A DNA stretch of 64,000 nucleotides from Chimonanthus salicifolius (GCA_013350335.1 CM023537.1:49784111-49848110), one strand, 5' to 3'; positions 1-12,339 are shown, numbered from the stretch's first letter. The notes: generated from the letters alone by a model not told the origin. Numbers and translations are program-made.

Positions 1-3000
1 TGGTTTGAGTTGAAATGAATGATGGAGTTTAGTTGAACAAAACTTATGAGTTGAATTTATTAAGTTACATGAGAGTTGTGACTCAATTTCAAATGTTTTA
101 CATGTTGGTTGCATGAGGCTTTTCATGCATGTAACATCTACTAAAGAGATAAGTGGGGTGGCTGTTTTGAGAGTTACAAATACAAGGTTAACCAAGGGGC
201 TAGTCATTGGAACATGGAGAGTTTTATTTAAAAGTTGAAACTCCAAGATAGATATTCAAACCAATGGGAGTTACAAAGTGTGTTCACACTTGGAGGAGGG
301 GAGTTTCATTTCAAGAATGAAACTCTCAAATGGGACATTGATGAGGATCAAATGGGTTGAATGGAGCTGCTGTATTATAGAGTTACAAATGAGGTTTTGA
401 CTTTTAAAATTCAAATATGATAAGACTACACGTTGGAGGGGGGGGGGGTAAGGTTTCATTTCTAGATGAAACCCCCATGTAAGATGATAATGAGAGGAGG
501 AATAAAAGGAGAGGTTACACAAATACCAGCATGGGAGACGTTGGAGAGCTTGGGGAGGTTTCATTGCATAGATGAAACCCCCAAGTAAGCATAAAGGACT
601 TGGGGTTAATATGGGAGTTACATGTGAGGCAAGGTTGGGCTGAATTTGAGTAGCCAAAAGAGGTTCAATTTTCTATCTCTATCTCTCTCTCTTTGCTGTC
701 TTCTACATTCCAAAAGCAAGAACAGCAGGTGGTTACTGATTTGCAATCAGTTCTTGGTTGATTTCTTTCACCAAGACAAAAGCACACTTTGAGCAAAAGG
801 AGTTGGCACCAAGGTTTAAGATCAAAGTTTCCTTTCTCTCTCTTTCTCCCTCAAATCCATGTCATCTGGCTGAAGTATTCCAAGGAGATTGCAGCAAGGT
901 CAGTCTCAGCCCAAAGAACAGTAAGAGAGAAGGAGAGGTAGAGGAAATAAAGGGTCAAGAAAGGAGTCAAAAGAACTGAAGGAGACGCGGTGTTCGTAAG
1001 TGCATTTTGAACCCTTGTTTAATAGATTGGTTAAGAAAATGAGATCTGGCCATCGTATGGCCAGATCCATCAATGGTTTAAATATGGGATTATGATGTTT
1101 AAAAGTGATAAAATATGGACCATAGGGTTCGGCCCTTTGGATGGCCGAACCCCATGGGAAAACTTGGTGATTTTTATGGTGTTTGAGAGATGAAATTCAT
1201 ATTATGTATTGAAGTTCTTTTAAAGGATTTTAAAGGGAGATAAGTTCACTGATTTTGACCAGTTATTACATGGCTGAATTATGTGTTTATTAAGCTAAGT
1301 ACTTATCAAAAAATATGGACAAATATTGGAGGGTTTACATCAAGGAAACCTTGGGGTTCGGCCATGTGTATGGCCTAACCCCATGGACTGTTTTTTATGG
1401 TTATTTGGGTCAAGTGTAGGATGGATTCTTATGTAAACATAATGTGCTTTGATTTAAGAATAAGCTAAGTTTATAAATGGATAAATGGATCTAAACCATA
1501 GGCCATGAGGTTCAACCAATTGGGTGAACCGAACCCCATGAAATGGTATGACATTTCATGGAAGTATTAAATGGTTTTGTGAGATTTTAAAGGATTTAAA
1601 GTGAAGATAAGCTTACTGTTTTTAGGTGACTATGGCTTGGCTGAACCATATTAATACTATGGTTAAATTATGGATTAAAACCATGGACAAAGGTTAGATT
1701 AATTACACCAAGAACCATAGGGTTCGGCCATATGTATGGCCGAACCCCATGGACTGTTATGTGGATATTTGGATTGAGTTTTACAAAATGGAAATCATAC
1801 AAAGTGATGGGCTTATTGGATGGTTTTGAAAGGTAAAAACATGGTAACATTATACTGTTATCCTATGTCTAAATGAAACCAAAAACATGTTTAAAAGGAC
1901 CAAAACTATGGGGTTTTATGGCTAAGAAAGGACATGGAAGTTTAAGTGGATTTTTGGGTTTTAGATCAAATTAGAATCATATGGTCAAATGATTAACTTG
2001 CTGCCATGTACATAGGGTATTCGGATTTCTAGAACGGTGAACAAGTTGTGATCGGAAGACGGTCAAAGGAAAGGTCAAACAAAGTAATCTAGTGTAGGTT
2101 TCCTACCTTGTTGTAACCACATAACTTATTTGCTGTTTTATGTTTATTTGAATAAGTTATTTGAATCAAATGTTATATTTACAAATGGCATGTTTGCATA
2201 GACATCTCATGCATGGCATGGGATGATGGTGTTGTAACCGGAGGCCACACTCCGTCGGGGCGTCCGAAAGACCACTGTGGGGTACCCTGATGATGAGAAT
2301 CCCATCAGGAGGAATCCGGAGGCCACACTCCGTCAGGGCGTCCGAAAGACCACTGTGGGTTACCTTGACGATGAGAATCCCGTCAAGTGATGGCTATGTT
2401 GAATGGTGATGGGTGGGACTCATTACATGTTCATTTCATACATAGCATGTTTTTATAGAATTTTGTCACACATGTATTATTATTATACTATTTGCATGTT
2501 TTTGACTAACCATGTGGTAGCCCTATTCGGAAACACTACTGGGCGCGTTGATCTAACGCCCTATCTATATCCTTAGTGGATGATGCAGGGAAAGGAAAGA
2601 ACGTAGTTGGAGAAGAGGACCAAGCACAGAAACTTGGGCGGTTTGAATGATTGGAATGGATTATGAATGGACTATTTTATGGACTTGATATTTGATATAT
2701 TTGGACAATTTAATTTGGTAATTAGTTATGTTGGCTTGTAATAAGTAGTTAAGATAGATGTTATGGTCTGTTTTATGTTGGATGTTTTGATTAAACGATT
2801 AGTTAAGATTGATTAGTAATTTTGGAGAATAAGTTATGTACTTTGCTATCTAAGAATGGAAAATTGGATTAGTCATAGGTACTATTATAACCTCAGTTAG
2901 ATTTAGACTAAGTTAATTCCGCAAGTTATATATGTACCATGTGCGGATCAGTTTTATGGACTTATTTCATACGCACATAGGCTTGGCCAGTTAAGGGTCG

Positions 3001-3114
3001 GATTTAGAGATCCGAACTTAACTCGCGTCGTGACACTCCGCCCCGATCACATGATTATTATATTTAAAAAAAAAAAAACTCTGAATATTAGAGTGAAAAA
3101 GGCGGGGTATTACA
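1..3114 (+). mobile_element. Long LTR (family A), left end outside the window
   Basis: The stretch ends in GGCGGGGTATTACA, a typical LTR end, and aligns over its length with the complete solo LTR at 42132-45536. For example the stretch near 1019 matches the stretch near 43269, which puts the true start roughly 120 bases before the window. Shared landmarks are palindromes built on GGTTCGGCCAT, the palindrome GTAGGTTTCCTAC at 2094-2106, a CTACTGGGC..TTGATCTAACGCCC block near 2537, and a terminal hairpin near 2990-3025. No internal retrotransposon coding follows it, so it is probably a solo LTR. The left TSD cannot be seen. Family assignment (Ty3/gypsy type, long LTR) is inferred. Confidence 0.8.
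2238..2393 (+). repeat. Two-copy tandem repeat, 78-bp unit, inside LTR A
   Basis: Units begin CCGGAGGCCACACTCCGTC at 2238 and 2316 and each runs into a GATGATGAGAATCCC or GACGATGAGAATCCC block. A related but rearranged block is in the sister LTR at about 44733-44900. Confidence 0.85.
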
Positions 3115-3790
3115 CATTGAATCAATGCAAACCCCTCTCATGCCCATGCATTTCTCTCTATCATACTTTCCATTCAAACAGTTATAATCATTGTCCATTA
3201 TGTCCGTAGCTTTCCTGGGGCACCAGCTGGGAGCTACTACACAATACCTACTATTTAACTGGAATTACCGAGGGTATACTATCACCCATACTCTCCTGCA
3301 CAGTTTTCGGATCTCTCACCCAAGAGCTTTGAGCCCATCTTATATGCCCAATTCATGTGTTCATGGACGCGGCTATATAGAATAGTTATGGTATTGTCAT
3401 ATACTTCAGGTTGGAGTTTAACATCCCCTAACCTGTAACTCAACTACTCCCATCCCCACAAGATGCATGCTTTTATGTCATGCATAGATAAATCATCTAA
3501 AACATGCATTGAAATTAAATACCATCTCCACATATATAATAATCATGTGATACATCAAGAAAGTAGGAAAAACCTACCTGATCAATAGAATTCCACGGAT
3601 GAGTGACTATAGGATACGTACAGCTCTTAGACCACCCTCCAATCCTCTGATTACATTTATCAATCAAAACATGCCATGAAATCAGTTCGAGTTCATGATT
3701 TCCAACCTCATAATTTATTAATCTCATTAATCTTTCATTTAATGGTATCTCTTTAATTCTAAGTTCTTTGGAGTTAATAATTTCCCCTAT
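3115..3790 (-). mobile_element. Fragment of a minus-oriented LTR related to the 34456-49529 LTR
   Basis: Read on the minus strand it carries the same modules as the 34456 LTR: the CAGGTAGGTTTTTCCTAC block near 3565-3580, and the ATTATGTCC...GGACGCGG stretch at about 3197-3370 that corresponds to 35245-35415. LTR A appears to have landed at or beside its edge. The ends could not be defined, and no coding region is supported. Confidence 0.5.
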
Positions 3791-4552
3791 CAATCCTCAC
3801 TATCAACCTGTGCATTTCTCCTATGGTTTATATTTTGTTCTTAGTTATCAAAATGTTTGGATGGTAATGTCACTTAAATCCAGAACTTTTCAGGTTGCAA
3901 GGAGTGAGTTCGAGGAGTGCATTCTATTGTTGATTGGCTAAGAACAGGTAGGTTTTCGTACTTTGTTGAAGCATTTGGGTGCTATATTGTATCACCGTGA
4001 TTTATTATTAGTAATTAATATTGATTTTGAAGTTATGATATTCTATGATGAATTTGATTATGAATTTTGAAGAATGAAGAAAAGAAAATGTATTATAAAT
4101 AAATTTTCTATCCAAATGAATTGGATGCTAGTATGACATGAAAAATATTTTTGTATGTACTAATAAATATGATTGGAGAATGACGTTTTATGATAATAAT
4201 TCTTAGAAATGAATCCCTAAATTGATATGATGAAATATACTTTATAAGAATAAATGAAATATGAATGTTGTAGAGGAATCATAGGAATTTATGTGATGAA
4301 TCATGTACGTTCAATAGGAACGATATTAAGAAGATGAGAAGTTATGAAACAATGGGGAATGGGTGTGATGAAGAGAAAGTAAGTAGCACTATGTGAATTG
4401 TATGAAGTTCGAATAGATTAAGATGTGGATTGTGATACTTGAAAACACCCCGGAGATGTAAATAAAGTATGACAGAAACTTGGGTTAGTAACAAAAGGAA
4501 ATGGAGGTTGGTAACTTGAGTACAACCTTATACTGTAAATGAAATGTGAAGT

Positions 4553-4772
4553 CTTGGAGGCAACACTCCACCTGTATGCCGGTTAAATTGTTGGTTGTGT
4601 AATAAAGAGTTTTGGAGGCAACACTCCACCGGTACGCCGGATAAATTGTTGGTTATGTAAATGAAAGTCTTGGAGGCAACACTCCACTGGTACGCCGGTT
4701 AAATTGTTAGTCATGTAAATGAAAGTCTTGGAGGCAACATTCCACTGATTTGCCGGTTAAATTGTTGGTTAT
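4553..4772 (+). repeat. Four-copy minisatellite, unit about 58 bp, in LTR F
   Basis: Copies start with TTGGAGGCAACACTCCAC at about 4555, 4612, 4670 and 4729 and continue to GCCGG(T/A)TAAATTGTTGG. The fourth copy is the most diverged. It is noncoding. Confidence 0.85.
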
Positions 4773-5367
4773 ACAAAAGAATGAATAGAAATGAGACTGA
4801 ACGGTTATGAATGTGTAAGTCCCACGACGGGAGGGGTATGAGTTAAGTATGAGCATGTTATGGGTTATAATAGAATATATGGGAAATTTAGTACTTATGT
4901 GAAATGAGAAACACAACAAGGAAATAGTATTTAGAACTAAGCGAATGGTATGATAACTAAGGTGGGAATGTGTAATGTGATATAAGTCAAGAAGGTAGGA
5001 GTTGGGTATGGTGAGGTAGATGTGGATTTGTTATTGCATATGAAATATGAAAAATACACTTAAAAGGACTCCTAGAATGATGACATATGAAGTAAAATGT
5101 TAAGTATTTTCTTAAAATGTTTTGGAAGGGGTATTATGAATAGTATGACATATGATATGTTTATGAGGAAAGGATGATAAGGATTTTCTATAAATGAAAT
5201 ACAATGCATTGATGTATAATGGTATTTTGTAATATGATATAAAAAGTTTATGACTATATAAATGAGAATTTGTAATATGTAGTATGCTTTTGAATTATGA
5301 GTGTTCTATGATGGTAATTATAAAATGATTTTGGAAAATGACTTTGGAGAAATGTGCTATAATAATA

Positions 5368-5557
5368 CTCCCTCCGTCCCATTTTAATAGTCTCATTTGA
5401 AATATTTGTATTTTTTAAGAAACTCTCTATATAAGCCTAGCATTCATGTGATCTCATCCATTTTCAATATATTTTGTACTACACAAATACAAATGAGACA
5501 ACTATTCTGGGACAATTTTAAAATCCATATAGAACAATTAATTTGGGACAGAGGGAG
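5368..5557. mobile_element. Stowaway (Tc1/mariner-type) MITE
   Basis: The 190-bp element starts CTCCCTCCGTCCCA and ends in the inverse, GGGACAGAGGGAG, flanked on both sides by TA (5366-5367 and 5558-5559). CTCCCTCCGT ends and a TA TSD are the hallmark of Stowaway MITEs. It has no coding capacity and would be mobilised in trans by a mariner transposase. Confidence 0.93.
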
Positions 5558-6189
5558 TATATGACTTGGATTTGAGAAAGTATAAGATTTGTAATATTCA
5601 ATTTTTCCTTAGTATGAAAATGTAAGTATACATGTACTTATTATAATGATGCCTAGTGCATACCTATAATTGCAATTCCTACTGGGCAAATTGACTAAGC
5701 CCATAAACTTCCCCCTCAGATTGTGTATGCAGGTTTAATGCTTTGCAAATGAGATCGGATCAAATGACGGACGAGTGTTAACACGATAGATGCGAGAAAG
5801 GAGCTGGAATACTTTGATTTATTCCTTTGTATTTGAGATTATCGAGAATTAATGTAATATGTGAAAGGATGATGTATATGTTGGGAAAATGTAATAAATG
5901 AGACTTTGATATTTGTAAATTAAGTTTTGTATTTGACTCACTTATTGTTGGGAACTTTTTATTTTACTTTTAGATGTATATTGCTATTCATGCAATGGAA
6001 TAAATATTCTAAATTTCCGCAGGATAACCAGAGGGTGTGCAAATGTTTTCATGCATACTCTAGTTGGGCCAGTCAAGGGTCGGGTCTTCGAACTCAGATT
6101 TGACTCGCATCGTGACGATTGCCTCCCTCTCCGCCAAACATTCATCTTATTTTACTATGATGATGGTGGTTAGAGGGAGGGGCGTTACA

Positions 6190-7320
6190 GTTGTTTTTTT
6201 CTTTCTTCCTATTATCTTTCCCTTCATTTTTTATTTCATTACTCTACCATTCATCATAATCACTTCATGCATAGACCAATGACTAGAAGCTCACTAACCT
6301 AATAGATTTGATGAGAGACCTTTTTCTTCATTTCTTTTTTCTTTTGTCTTGATTTTCATTTCTTTTAGTGTCAAGTTAGGACTAGGAATAGGGATTGAGG
6401 TCAAGGACAAGTAATGGTAGGTCTAAACTAGTTTAAGGCCCACTGCCATTTAGGTTTTTTTTAATTTTTAATTTTGCAAAAACTCATGAATTCATCTTCC
6501 ATGGCTTCTATAAGAACTTGGAGAGCCATGTAGCTTCCCTAGGTAATTATGTCTTGATCCTTGCACTAGGTAAGCCCTAAGATCCACTACCTTAGGTTCT
6601 TGTCACTAGAATCCTCCTTGGCTTTTGCACTCCACAACCGAAAGGATTCATCCAACCATTCAAAATCTGGTTTAGGTTCATGAAGACATTTCATCTAGCA
6701 TAGAGCCATTGCATTTTGGAAGAAGGAAGTTGGAGTATCAATCATTTAAAAATGTGATCCAAGCTTAAAATGGAGTAAAAGCAACAAGGGAAAGTTGGCT
6801 ATAAGCTTAGAATTATATTTCTTATTTGGCTGGAGTGAAAGAAAGATCAATTCTAAATTAATGGGATAAATGACTTAGATGATAATAATGATGTTGAATT
6901 TGATCTTAACTATAAAAAAATGCTAAGATTAAAATCTTTTAAATATGAGATAATTTATGAAATTTATTTCTCTATTTTATGATGATGAGACTGGATGTTA
7001 TCTCATTATAGTTATATAATGAATAATTTAATTTTCATTTAAATGGAGTAAACTTAAATCATGATTATGAGGCCTTAATTTGTGGGTGATGAAACCTTAA
7101 TCGCATTACTTATGTTGAGATTAAGTAGTTGAACTCTTCATTTCTTGTTTGGAGAAATTCAACCTTATCACCATTAGATGGTAGAAGGTGGGCGAAGATC
7201 GCATTCATGGAATCATTTTAATTACATGTTATACGGAATAGTGTGTTAGACATTGAAAAAAGATAAATAAATAATGTTAGGACAACAGAAATTTGTATTC
7301 TACACTGGATGAGGGGGTCT
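6190..7320. other. Stretch without a supported gene
   Basis: AT-rich DNA with only short chance reading frames. I see no recognisable protein, RNA gene or paired repeat ends here. Confidence 0.6.
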
Positions 7321-7325
7321 AATTC

Positions 7326-8321
7326 TGTGATATCCTGACCCGAGCCAGAGCGTTACCGACACATCGACAGGGTCGATGTGTCAGGTGGTTCGAATGGGTG
7401 TGGAGTCCCACATCAAAAGTGAAGGTAAAAGAGGAGGGGTTTATATGTAGCCAACCTCCTCAAATCAGTACAACGCGTTTTGGGTCGGGTACTAGACCTG
7501 GGCCCAAAGGCAAGGCCGTGCGGGGTCGAGCGTGTGCATGCGCGTGTGGGCCCAAAGCAGACAATATTGTACAAGGCCGAGTTGGGTTGAACGGGCACAG
7601 CTCGGTCGTTGAATTTTTGGCTGGGTCGTGACAAATTTGGTATCAAAGCCTAATTCAAAACTCAGACTGTGTGGGCCTGACCATAGTGGTGGTGTGTCGA
7701 GCAGGGGACAGCTCTGGGCTTTAGGGGGTGGATTGTGATATCCTGACCCGAGCCAGAGCGTCACCGACACATCGACAAAGGGCGATGTGTTGGACGGTTC
7801 GAGTGGGAGTGTAGTCCCACATCGGAAGTAAAGGCAAAATAAGAGGGGTTTATAAGTAGCCAGCCTCCTCAAACCAGTACAACGTGTTTTGGGCTAGGTA
7901 CTGGACCTAGGCCCAAAGGCAAAGCCGTGCGCGCTAGCGCTTGTGCGTCGGCGTGTGGGCCCAAAGTGAACAATATTGTACTGGACTGATTTGAGTTGAA
8001 CGGGCACGGTTCGGTCATGGAATTTTGGGCCGGGTTGTGACAAATTTAGTATTAGAGCCTAGTTCAACACTCAGACTATGTGGGCCTGACCTTAGTGGTG
8101 GTGTGTCAAGCCGGGGACGGCTCTGGGTTTTAGGGGGTGGATTGTGATATCCTGACCTGAGCGAGAGCGTCACCGACACATCGACCGGGTACTGGACCTG
8201 GGCCCAAAGGCAAAGCCGTGAGGGCTCGCGCGTGTGGGCCCGAAGTGGACAATATTATACTGGGCCGAGTTGGGTTGAACGGGCACGGCTCGGTCGTGGA
8301 ATTTTGGGGTGGGTCGTGACA
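7326..8321 (+). mobile_element. TRIM retrotransposon, tandem form with three LTRs
   Basis: Three LTRs starting TGTGATATCCTGACC are visible: 7326-7633, 7734-8042 and 8143-8321. They are separated by two internal segments of about 100 bp. Each LTR ends in GTGACA. The internal segments start AATTTGGTATCAAAGCC (or the variant AATTTAGTATTAGAGCC), the tRNA-Met-type primer binding site, and end in a purine tract (TTAGGGGGTGGAT). The outer flanks are an exact 5-bp TSD, AATTC, at 7321-7325 and 8322-8326. The third LTR lacks about 130 bp between ACATCGAC and CGGGTACTGG. There is no coding region, as expected of terminal-repeat retrotransposons in miniature. Confidence 0.93.
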
Positions 8322-8329
8322 AATTCTAA

Positions 8330-8660
8330 AAGGTTAATTTAGAAACAAACGCTTTATGGATAGATTAAATATAGCTCCATTAGATGACAAATTGAAAATT
8401 TCTTAGAGCTAGCTTGGTTAGGTTAGTTTAGGTTAGTGGAAGACCAAATATAACACTAATGCGTAGAGTTGAAATGCTACAGATCAAAAGTACTAAGAGA
8501 AGATGATGAGTTTAAAAATATGGGACAAATGATATAAAAAAAAATGATATGTTAAATTATAGAGTAACTGATGGTATAATTTATGATAAAGTCAATTGAG
8601 AAGAACTTATAAAGCCAACTCCAAATGAATGGAATGCTAGCCGATGATGATGAGATGAGA
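8330..8660 (+). mobile_element. Possible LINE 3'-end remnant
   Basis: With stops and frameshifts, the plus strand can be read as a decayed version of the C-terminal tail common in plant non-LTR retroelements: a short IAPLDDKL-like patch, then a tail near 8575-8630 resembling the usual closing pattern of such reverse transcriptases. No intact frame exists. The similarity is from memory of the family pattern and is weak. Confidence 0.3.
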
Positions 8661-8796
8661 ATCAAATTCCTTATATATAGCACCAGCAATCAATGATAGT
8701 CATGATTTATCCCCCACCAACCTAGAAATGCCCTCCTTTTCATTCTTTGTTTAATTTTTTATTTTTACAATCTCTATCCATAAATCACCAATTTTT

Positions 8797-8913
8797 TTTT
8801 TTTTAAATTTACGTGTGGGAAACCACGGGATGCCCAGCGTAAAACCCCCACGAGTGAGCCCACTACCCTTAGGACATACAAAGGTTAGGCCATGAGGACT
8901 CTAGCCCACAACT
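8797..8913 (-). mobile_element. SINE fragment, minus strand
   Basis: From ACGTGTGGGAAACCACGG at 8811 to the region around 8913 it matches the complete SINE at 49713-49880. The poly-T on its left is the A-tail read from the other strand. It stops about where box B would be, so the tRNA-like head is lost (5'-truncated). Confidence 0.75.
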
Positions 8914-9857
8914 TTTTATTCTTGTAATTATTAAATATCACTTTGTTTTCAAAACCTTATTTAATTTTCTTTCCTTTTAAGTTTTTAGTGTTGTATCAAA
9001 AAATATGCTTTGGAGTAATTTTGTATGGTTCATCTTGCTTTTCCAAGCCTTCATCCAATTTAGAAAGTGGAATCTTTTCTTCCTCATAATCAGCAAATGG
9101 GTTCTTTCCTTGGACTAAAAGAAGCTGAAAAACTATAGATTAAAGACTTGACCCATCAAACCATCACACCAGCCCATTAGCCAATTATTTGAATAATTTG
9201 GGCTCCAATGAAAACCATTTTGGTCCTCTTTTGACACCTTAAGGTTTCATGCGATTTATTATCAATTTCCACATTGTCTTCACTTCTTTGACTTACTTCT
9301 TGAATTTAATTTCATGTTGTTACTTCTTTCTAACTTAAATAAAACTTGCCATTGACTTTGTAAGGTTTACACTAGAGAGGTAAAATAATTATTTCAATCT
9401 TCGTCATTTTTACTGTACCTTGCCACTCCAATTACGCATCCCAAAGCCTACTTACGCCTTCTAATTAGTTGTCAACATATGATTTGCATCATTGTGTTTG
9501 TTTTTTTTTTTTTTTTTGCTTGATTTTTTTTAACCCTGGACTGTGAACTAATCATAGGAGGTGCCTTTCCTACTCTAGTGACCCATCCCAAAGCCTACCT
9601 ATACCTTCTAATTAGTCGTTAAATATAATTTGCGTAATTGGGTTTTATTTATTTATTTTACTGTGGACTGAATTAATCATTGAGATGGAAGAATTTATTG
9701 ACTAATATTAATCAAGACATATCAGGGAGAGAATTCCATGACCTAGGGTCCAAAGAAGTGGACTGGCCTTCTATTGAGCAAGTCGCACTGGTTGGAGTGT
9801 TTTCAAATGAGATTGGTTTGTCTATCATTAATGAGATGATCCCAACCATTGTCATAA

Positions 9858-10172
9858 ATATCGTTCTTGAGATATTAACGGTGATTGGTAATATTAGAAT
9901 ATTTTCAATTCTCGAGTTTTACCAGAAAATTAAGGGGAAAATCTTGTAAAATATATAATATTTAAAAAATAACAAAAATATAATTAAAAATAAAATCTTA
10001 ACAAAGAACTTACCAAGATATTATCGCAACATTACCTTTATCACGTTTTTAAATTAATTTTATTGAGAATTTACCACAGTTTCGATAAATATACGTTATT
10101 AACACGATAATAGTATTTTGTCAATAAAAATGTGATAAATTTAAAATTATTGTAGACATTTGTGACATTGAT
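9858..10172. mobile_element. Non-autonomous element with GTCATAAATATCG-like ends, copy 1
   Basis: The left end, GTCATAAATATCGTTCTTGA, and the inverted right end, GTCACAAATGTC, resemble the ends of the copies at 10707 and 61074. The body shares the order GATATTAACGG, ATATTTTCAATT, TTTAAAAAATAA, then CGTTATTAACACG. No coding region. Superfamily and TSD are not established, and the edges are approximate. Confidence 0.5.
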
Positions 10173-10202
10173 TTGAACAAGTGTAACAAGTCCACTAAGT
10201 GG

Positions 10203-10706
10203 TTAGACATTCCACACCCTAGGTTTGTTGTTATTACTTATTACTAGGTAATGGGTGGATTGGAAACTGGTAAAGATAGGTAACTTGCCCTTATCTATGG
10301 GATGCCCTATGATCTTTATTATCAACAACAAACCCATCATTGGGGTAAAGTAATGGGACAATTGATGGAACGGGTAGAGAATGCCAACAATCCCAAGTTT
10401 CAAGATCAGCAACATCATGCCAAAAGAAACCCATAGGCCCATCAGAGGTCTAGAGTCCAATACCAGTACCAGGGGCTGGGCCTGTGGTTAAGGCCCACAC
10501 TTCACCATCTGTTACAATCATCAAGGTCACTGGCCTCATGCATTCCGATCAGATTAAAGAATCCACTACAATAGGTGGATTTGACTTCTATGACCATGTA
10601 ATCTAATGAATCAATCCCAAGGTTCATTAACCACTAGAGGAGCCGCCACTGATATGTCTAGTTTTCATCTTCCTAAATGAAAGGTTGTTGAGGTTGTGAT
10701 CATAGT
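10203..10706. other. Stretch between two related elements, no supported gene
   Basis: Short open frames exist on the minus strand, but none has a recognisable motif, and the composition is that of unconstrained DNA. Confidence 0.5.
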
Positions 10707-11030
10707 CACAAATACCATTCTCGGAATATTAACAGGTGATTGGTAATATTGGAATATTTTCAAATTTTCAGATTTTTATCAGAAAACTCTTGCAAAAAAT
10801 ATAATATTTAAAAATAATAAAAATAGATTATATTAAAATATTAATAAAATAAAAATCTTAATATAGAATTTACTGAGAATATATCGGGATATTATCATTT
10901 ATTGTGTTTTTAACTTGAATTTATCAAGAATTTACCGTCGTGCCGATAAATATGCGTTATTAACGTGGTAATGATATCTTGCCGATAAAAATATAGTAAA
11001 TTTAAAAATGCCACTGATATCTGTTGCTGA
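10707..11030. mobile_element. Non-autonomous element, copy 2 of the same family
   Basis: Begins GTCACAAATACCATTCTCGG, continues GATATT-like and ATATTTTCAAATTTT blocks, then GATAAATATGCGTTATTAACG, and ends near GATATCTG. It is collinear with 9858-10172. The right end is degenerate. Confidence 0.5.
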
Positions 11031-11929
11031 TATGGTACTTATGATATCCAATATTGCTAGACCTTTGAAAGGGGCAATGGCATTAGGCAACTGCAAGAAA
11101 TTTATGTAACTCTTTGAGCATGCTGATTGGATGGGCTCTAAAAGAATTTTCTATTACCCATTTGTCCATGTATGAAAGAAGCAGCCCCGAAATGACAAAG
11201 ACATTTACAAATCAAGTTGCAAATGTTGGACGAAAGAAGCAACAAGGTACCAATTAATTGTAAGAGTGTCAGGAGCAATTGGAGGCAATAGATTCAAGTA
11301 TATGGTTATGTTGGGAAGTAGGATGTGATAGGAATAGCTTAAATTAGAACTGTGGGATATGCCAACCATGGTTAGAGTTCAATCCAAGGCCAAAACCAAG
11401 TGCGAACCACACAAACTAGACAGGTGGTTGACAACAAAGCCATTACACCACCCAACAATTACAAAATTGATGAGCTTAAAATAAATATGGGATTTGGGTC
11501 ATTCCACCTATCAAAGTTAGTCTTTTTTATGGGATAGTCAAGTCCTAACAAAATGGTATCGACGTAAATAGTTTGAAATAGAAAACTTGTCTGGCTCTCG
11601 TATATACATGTCAAAAGCTTAGACACTGCTTTGTGGCCTAGTTGTTGGCAAAAATAGATCCATTTAAATATTTTTTGGAAAGAATATCTGTCTCCGATAG
11701 AATGACTAAATGATAAATGCTTGTGGATGAGCCTGACATTACATGTCCATCAAAGGTCAATCATCACTTATCACTTGTCCATCTCACAACTCTTAAATGA
11801 CTTCCTTGATTGAAGAAATTATGAACATAGAAATGAGATAGCCTAAATGATAGAACTTTATCTTGACAAAATCATAAATAGCAAATGTCAAATAATCCTA
11901 CAACCCTTGAGGATGTCACTATTTTAAAA
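11031..11929. other. Stretch without a supported gene
   Basis: No coding, RNA or repeat structure that I can support. Confidence 0.5.
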
Positions 11930-12312
11930 GGATGGCCATCCTAAGATGAGTGTTATTTTTTAAAAGGTACGTGTTTTAGTGAACTTCCCATTTTGTCCCT
12001 CATTCATCCACAGAAATCGATTTACTTTCCAATGAATCGGTTCACTTATCAGTGCACCGGATATGTGCACCGATCGAATCACTTGGAAATCGGTGCACCG
12101 GTTTCTTGACAGTCCAAATCAGTGCACCGACTGGATCATTTTATACATAAAGCGGTTTACTCATCGTTGTACCGGACAGCGCACCGATGAGTAAACTGAT
12201 TCACTGAAAAAGTGAGCCAATTTATGTGGATTGAGGCAAAGTGAGAAATCTAAAAAACCTGTGTCTAGTAAAAGAATATTCCCATGCTAGGATGTCCACC
12301 TTTTCAAAAGCT
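11930..12312. mobile_element. Foldback-type element with palindrome-rich core
   Basis: The outer arms are inverted copies: AAAAGGATGGCCATCCTA near 11935 against AAAAGGTGGACATCCTA read from the other strand near 12311. Both are followed by about 60 bp of further similarity ending near the TCCCATTTTGTCCCTC and CACTTTGCCTCAATCC stretches. The core (12010-12200) is full of short palindromes built on GGTGCACC or GTGCACCGAT. The plan resembles the palindrome-filled ends of the MULE at 38488, with a different motif. TSD not resolved. Confidence 0.55.
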
Positions 12313-12339
12313 TTCTAATTAGTCTTGTCTAGCACTAAT

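Larger units (their letters stand above)
3791..6189 (+). mobile_element. LTR fragment (family F), 3' part with terminal GGGCGTTACA
   Basis: It ends in GAGGGAGGGGCGTTACA at 6189. Just before the end is the same hairpin module seen in other LTRs of this window (GTCAAGGGTCGG, inverted arm, then ACTCGCATCGTGAC, near 6073-6117). It also has the CAGGTAGGTTTTCGTAC block near 3948 and a CTACTGGGCAAATTGACTAAGCCC block near 5679. The start and TSD were not found, so it is truncated or rearranged. A Stowaway MITE sits inside it. Confidence 0.6.

Noticed and set aside
7398..7872. Several 77-126-codon ORFs on both strands in the TRIM
   Set aside because: Overlapping GC-rich frames on both strands of LTR DNA, without domains, as in the TRIMs at 15526 and 59598.
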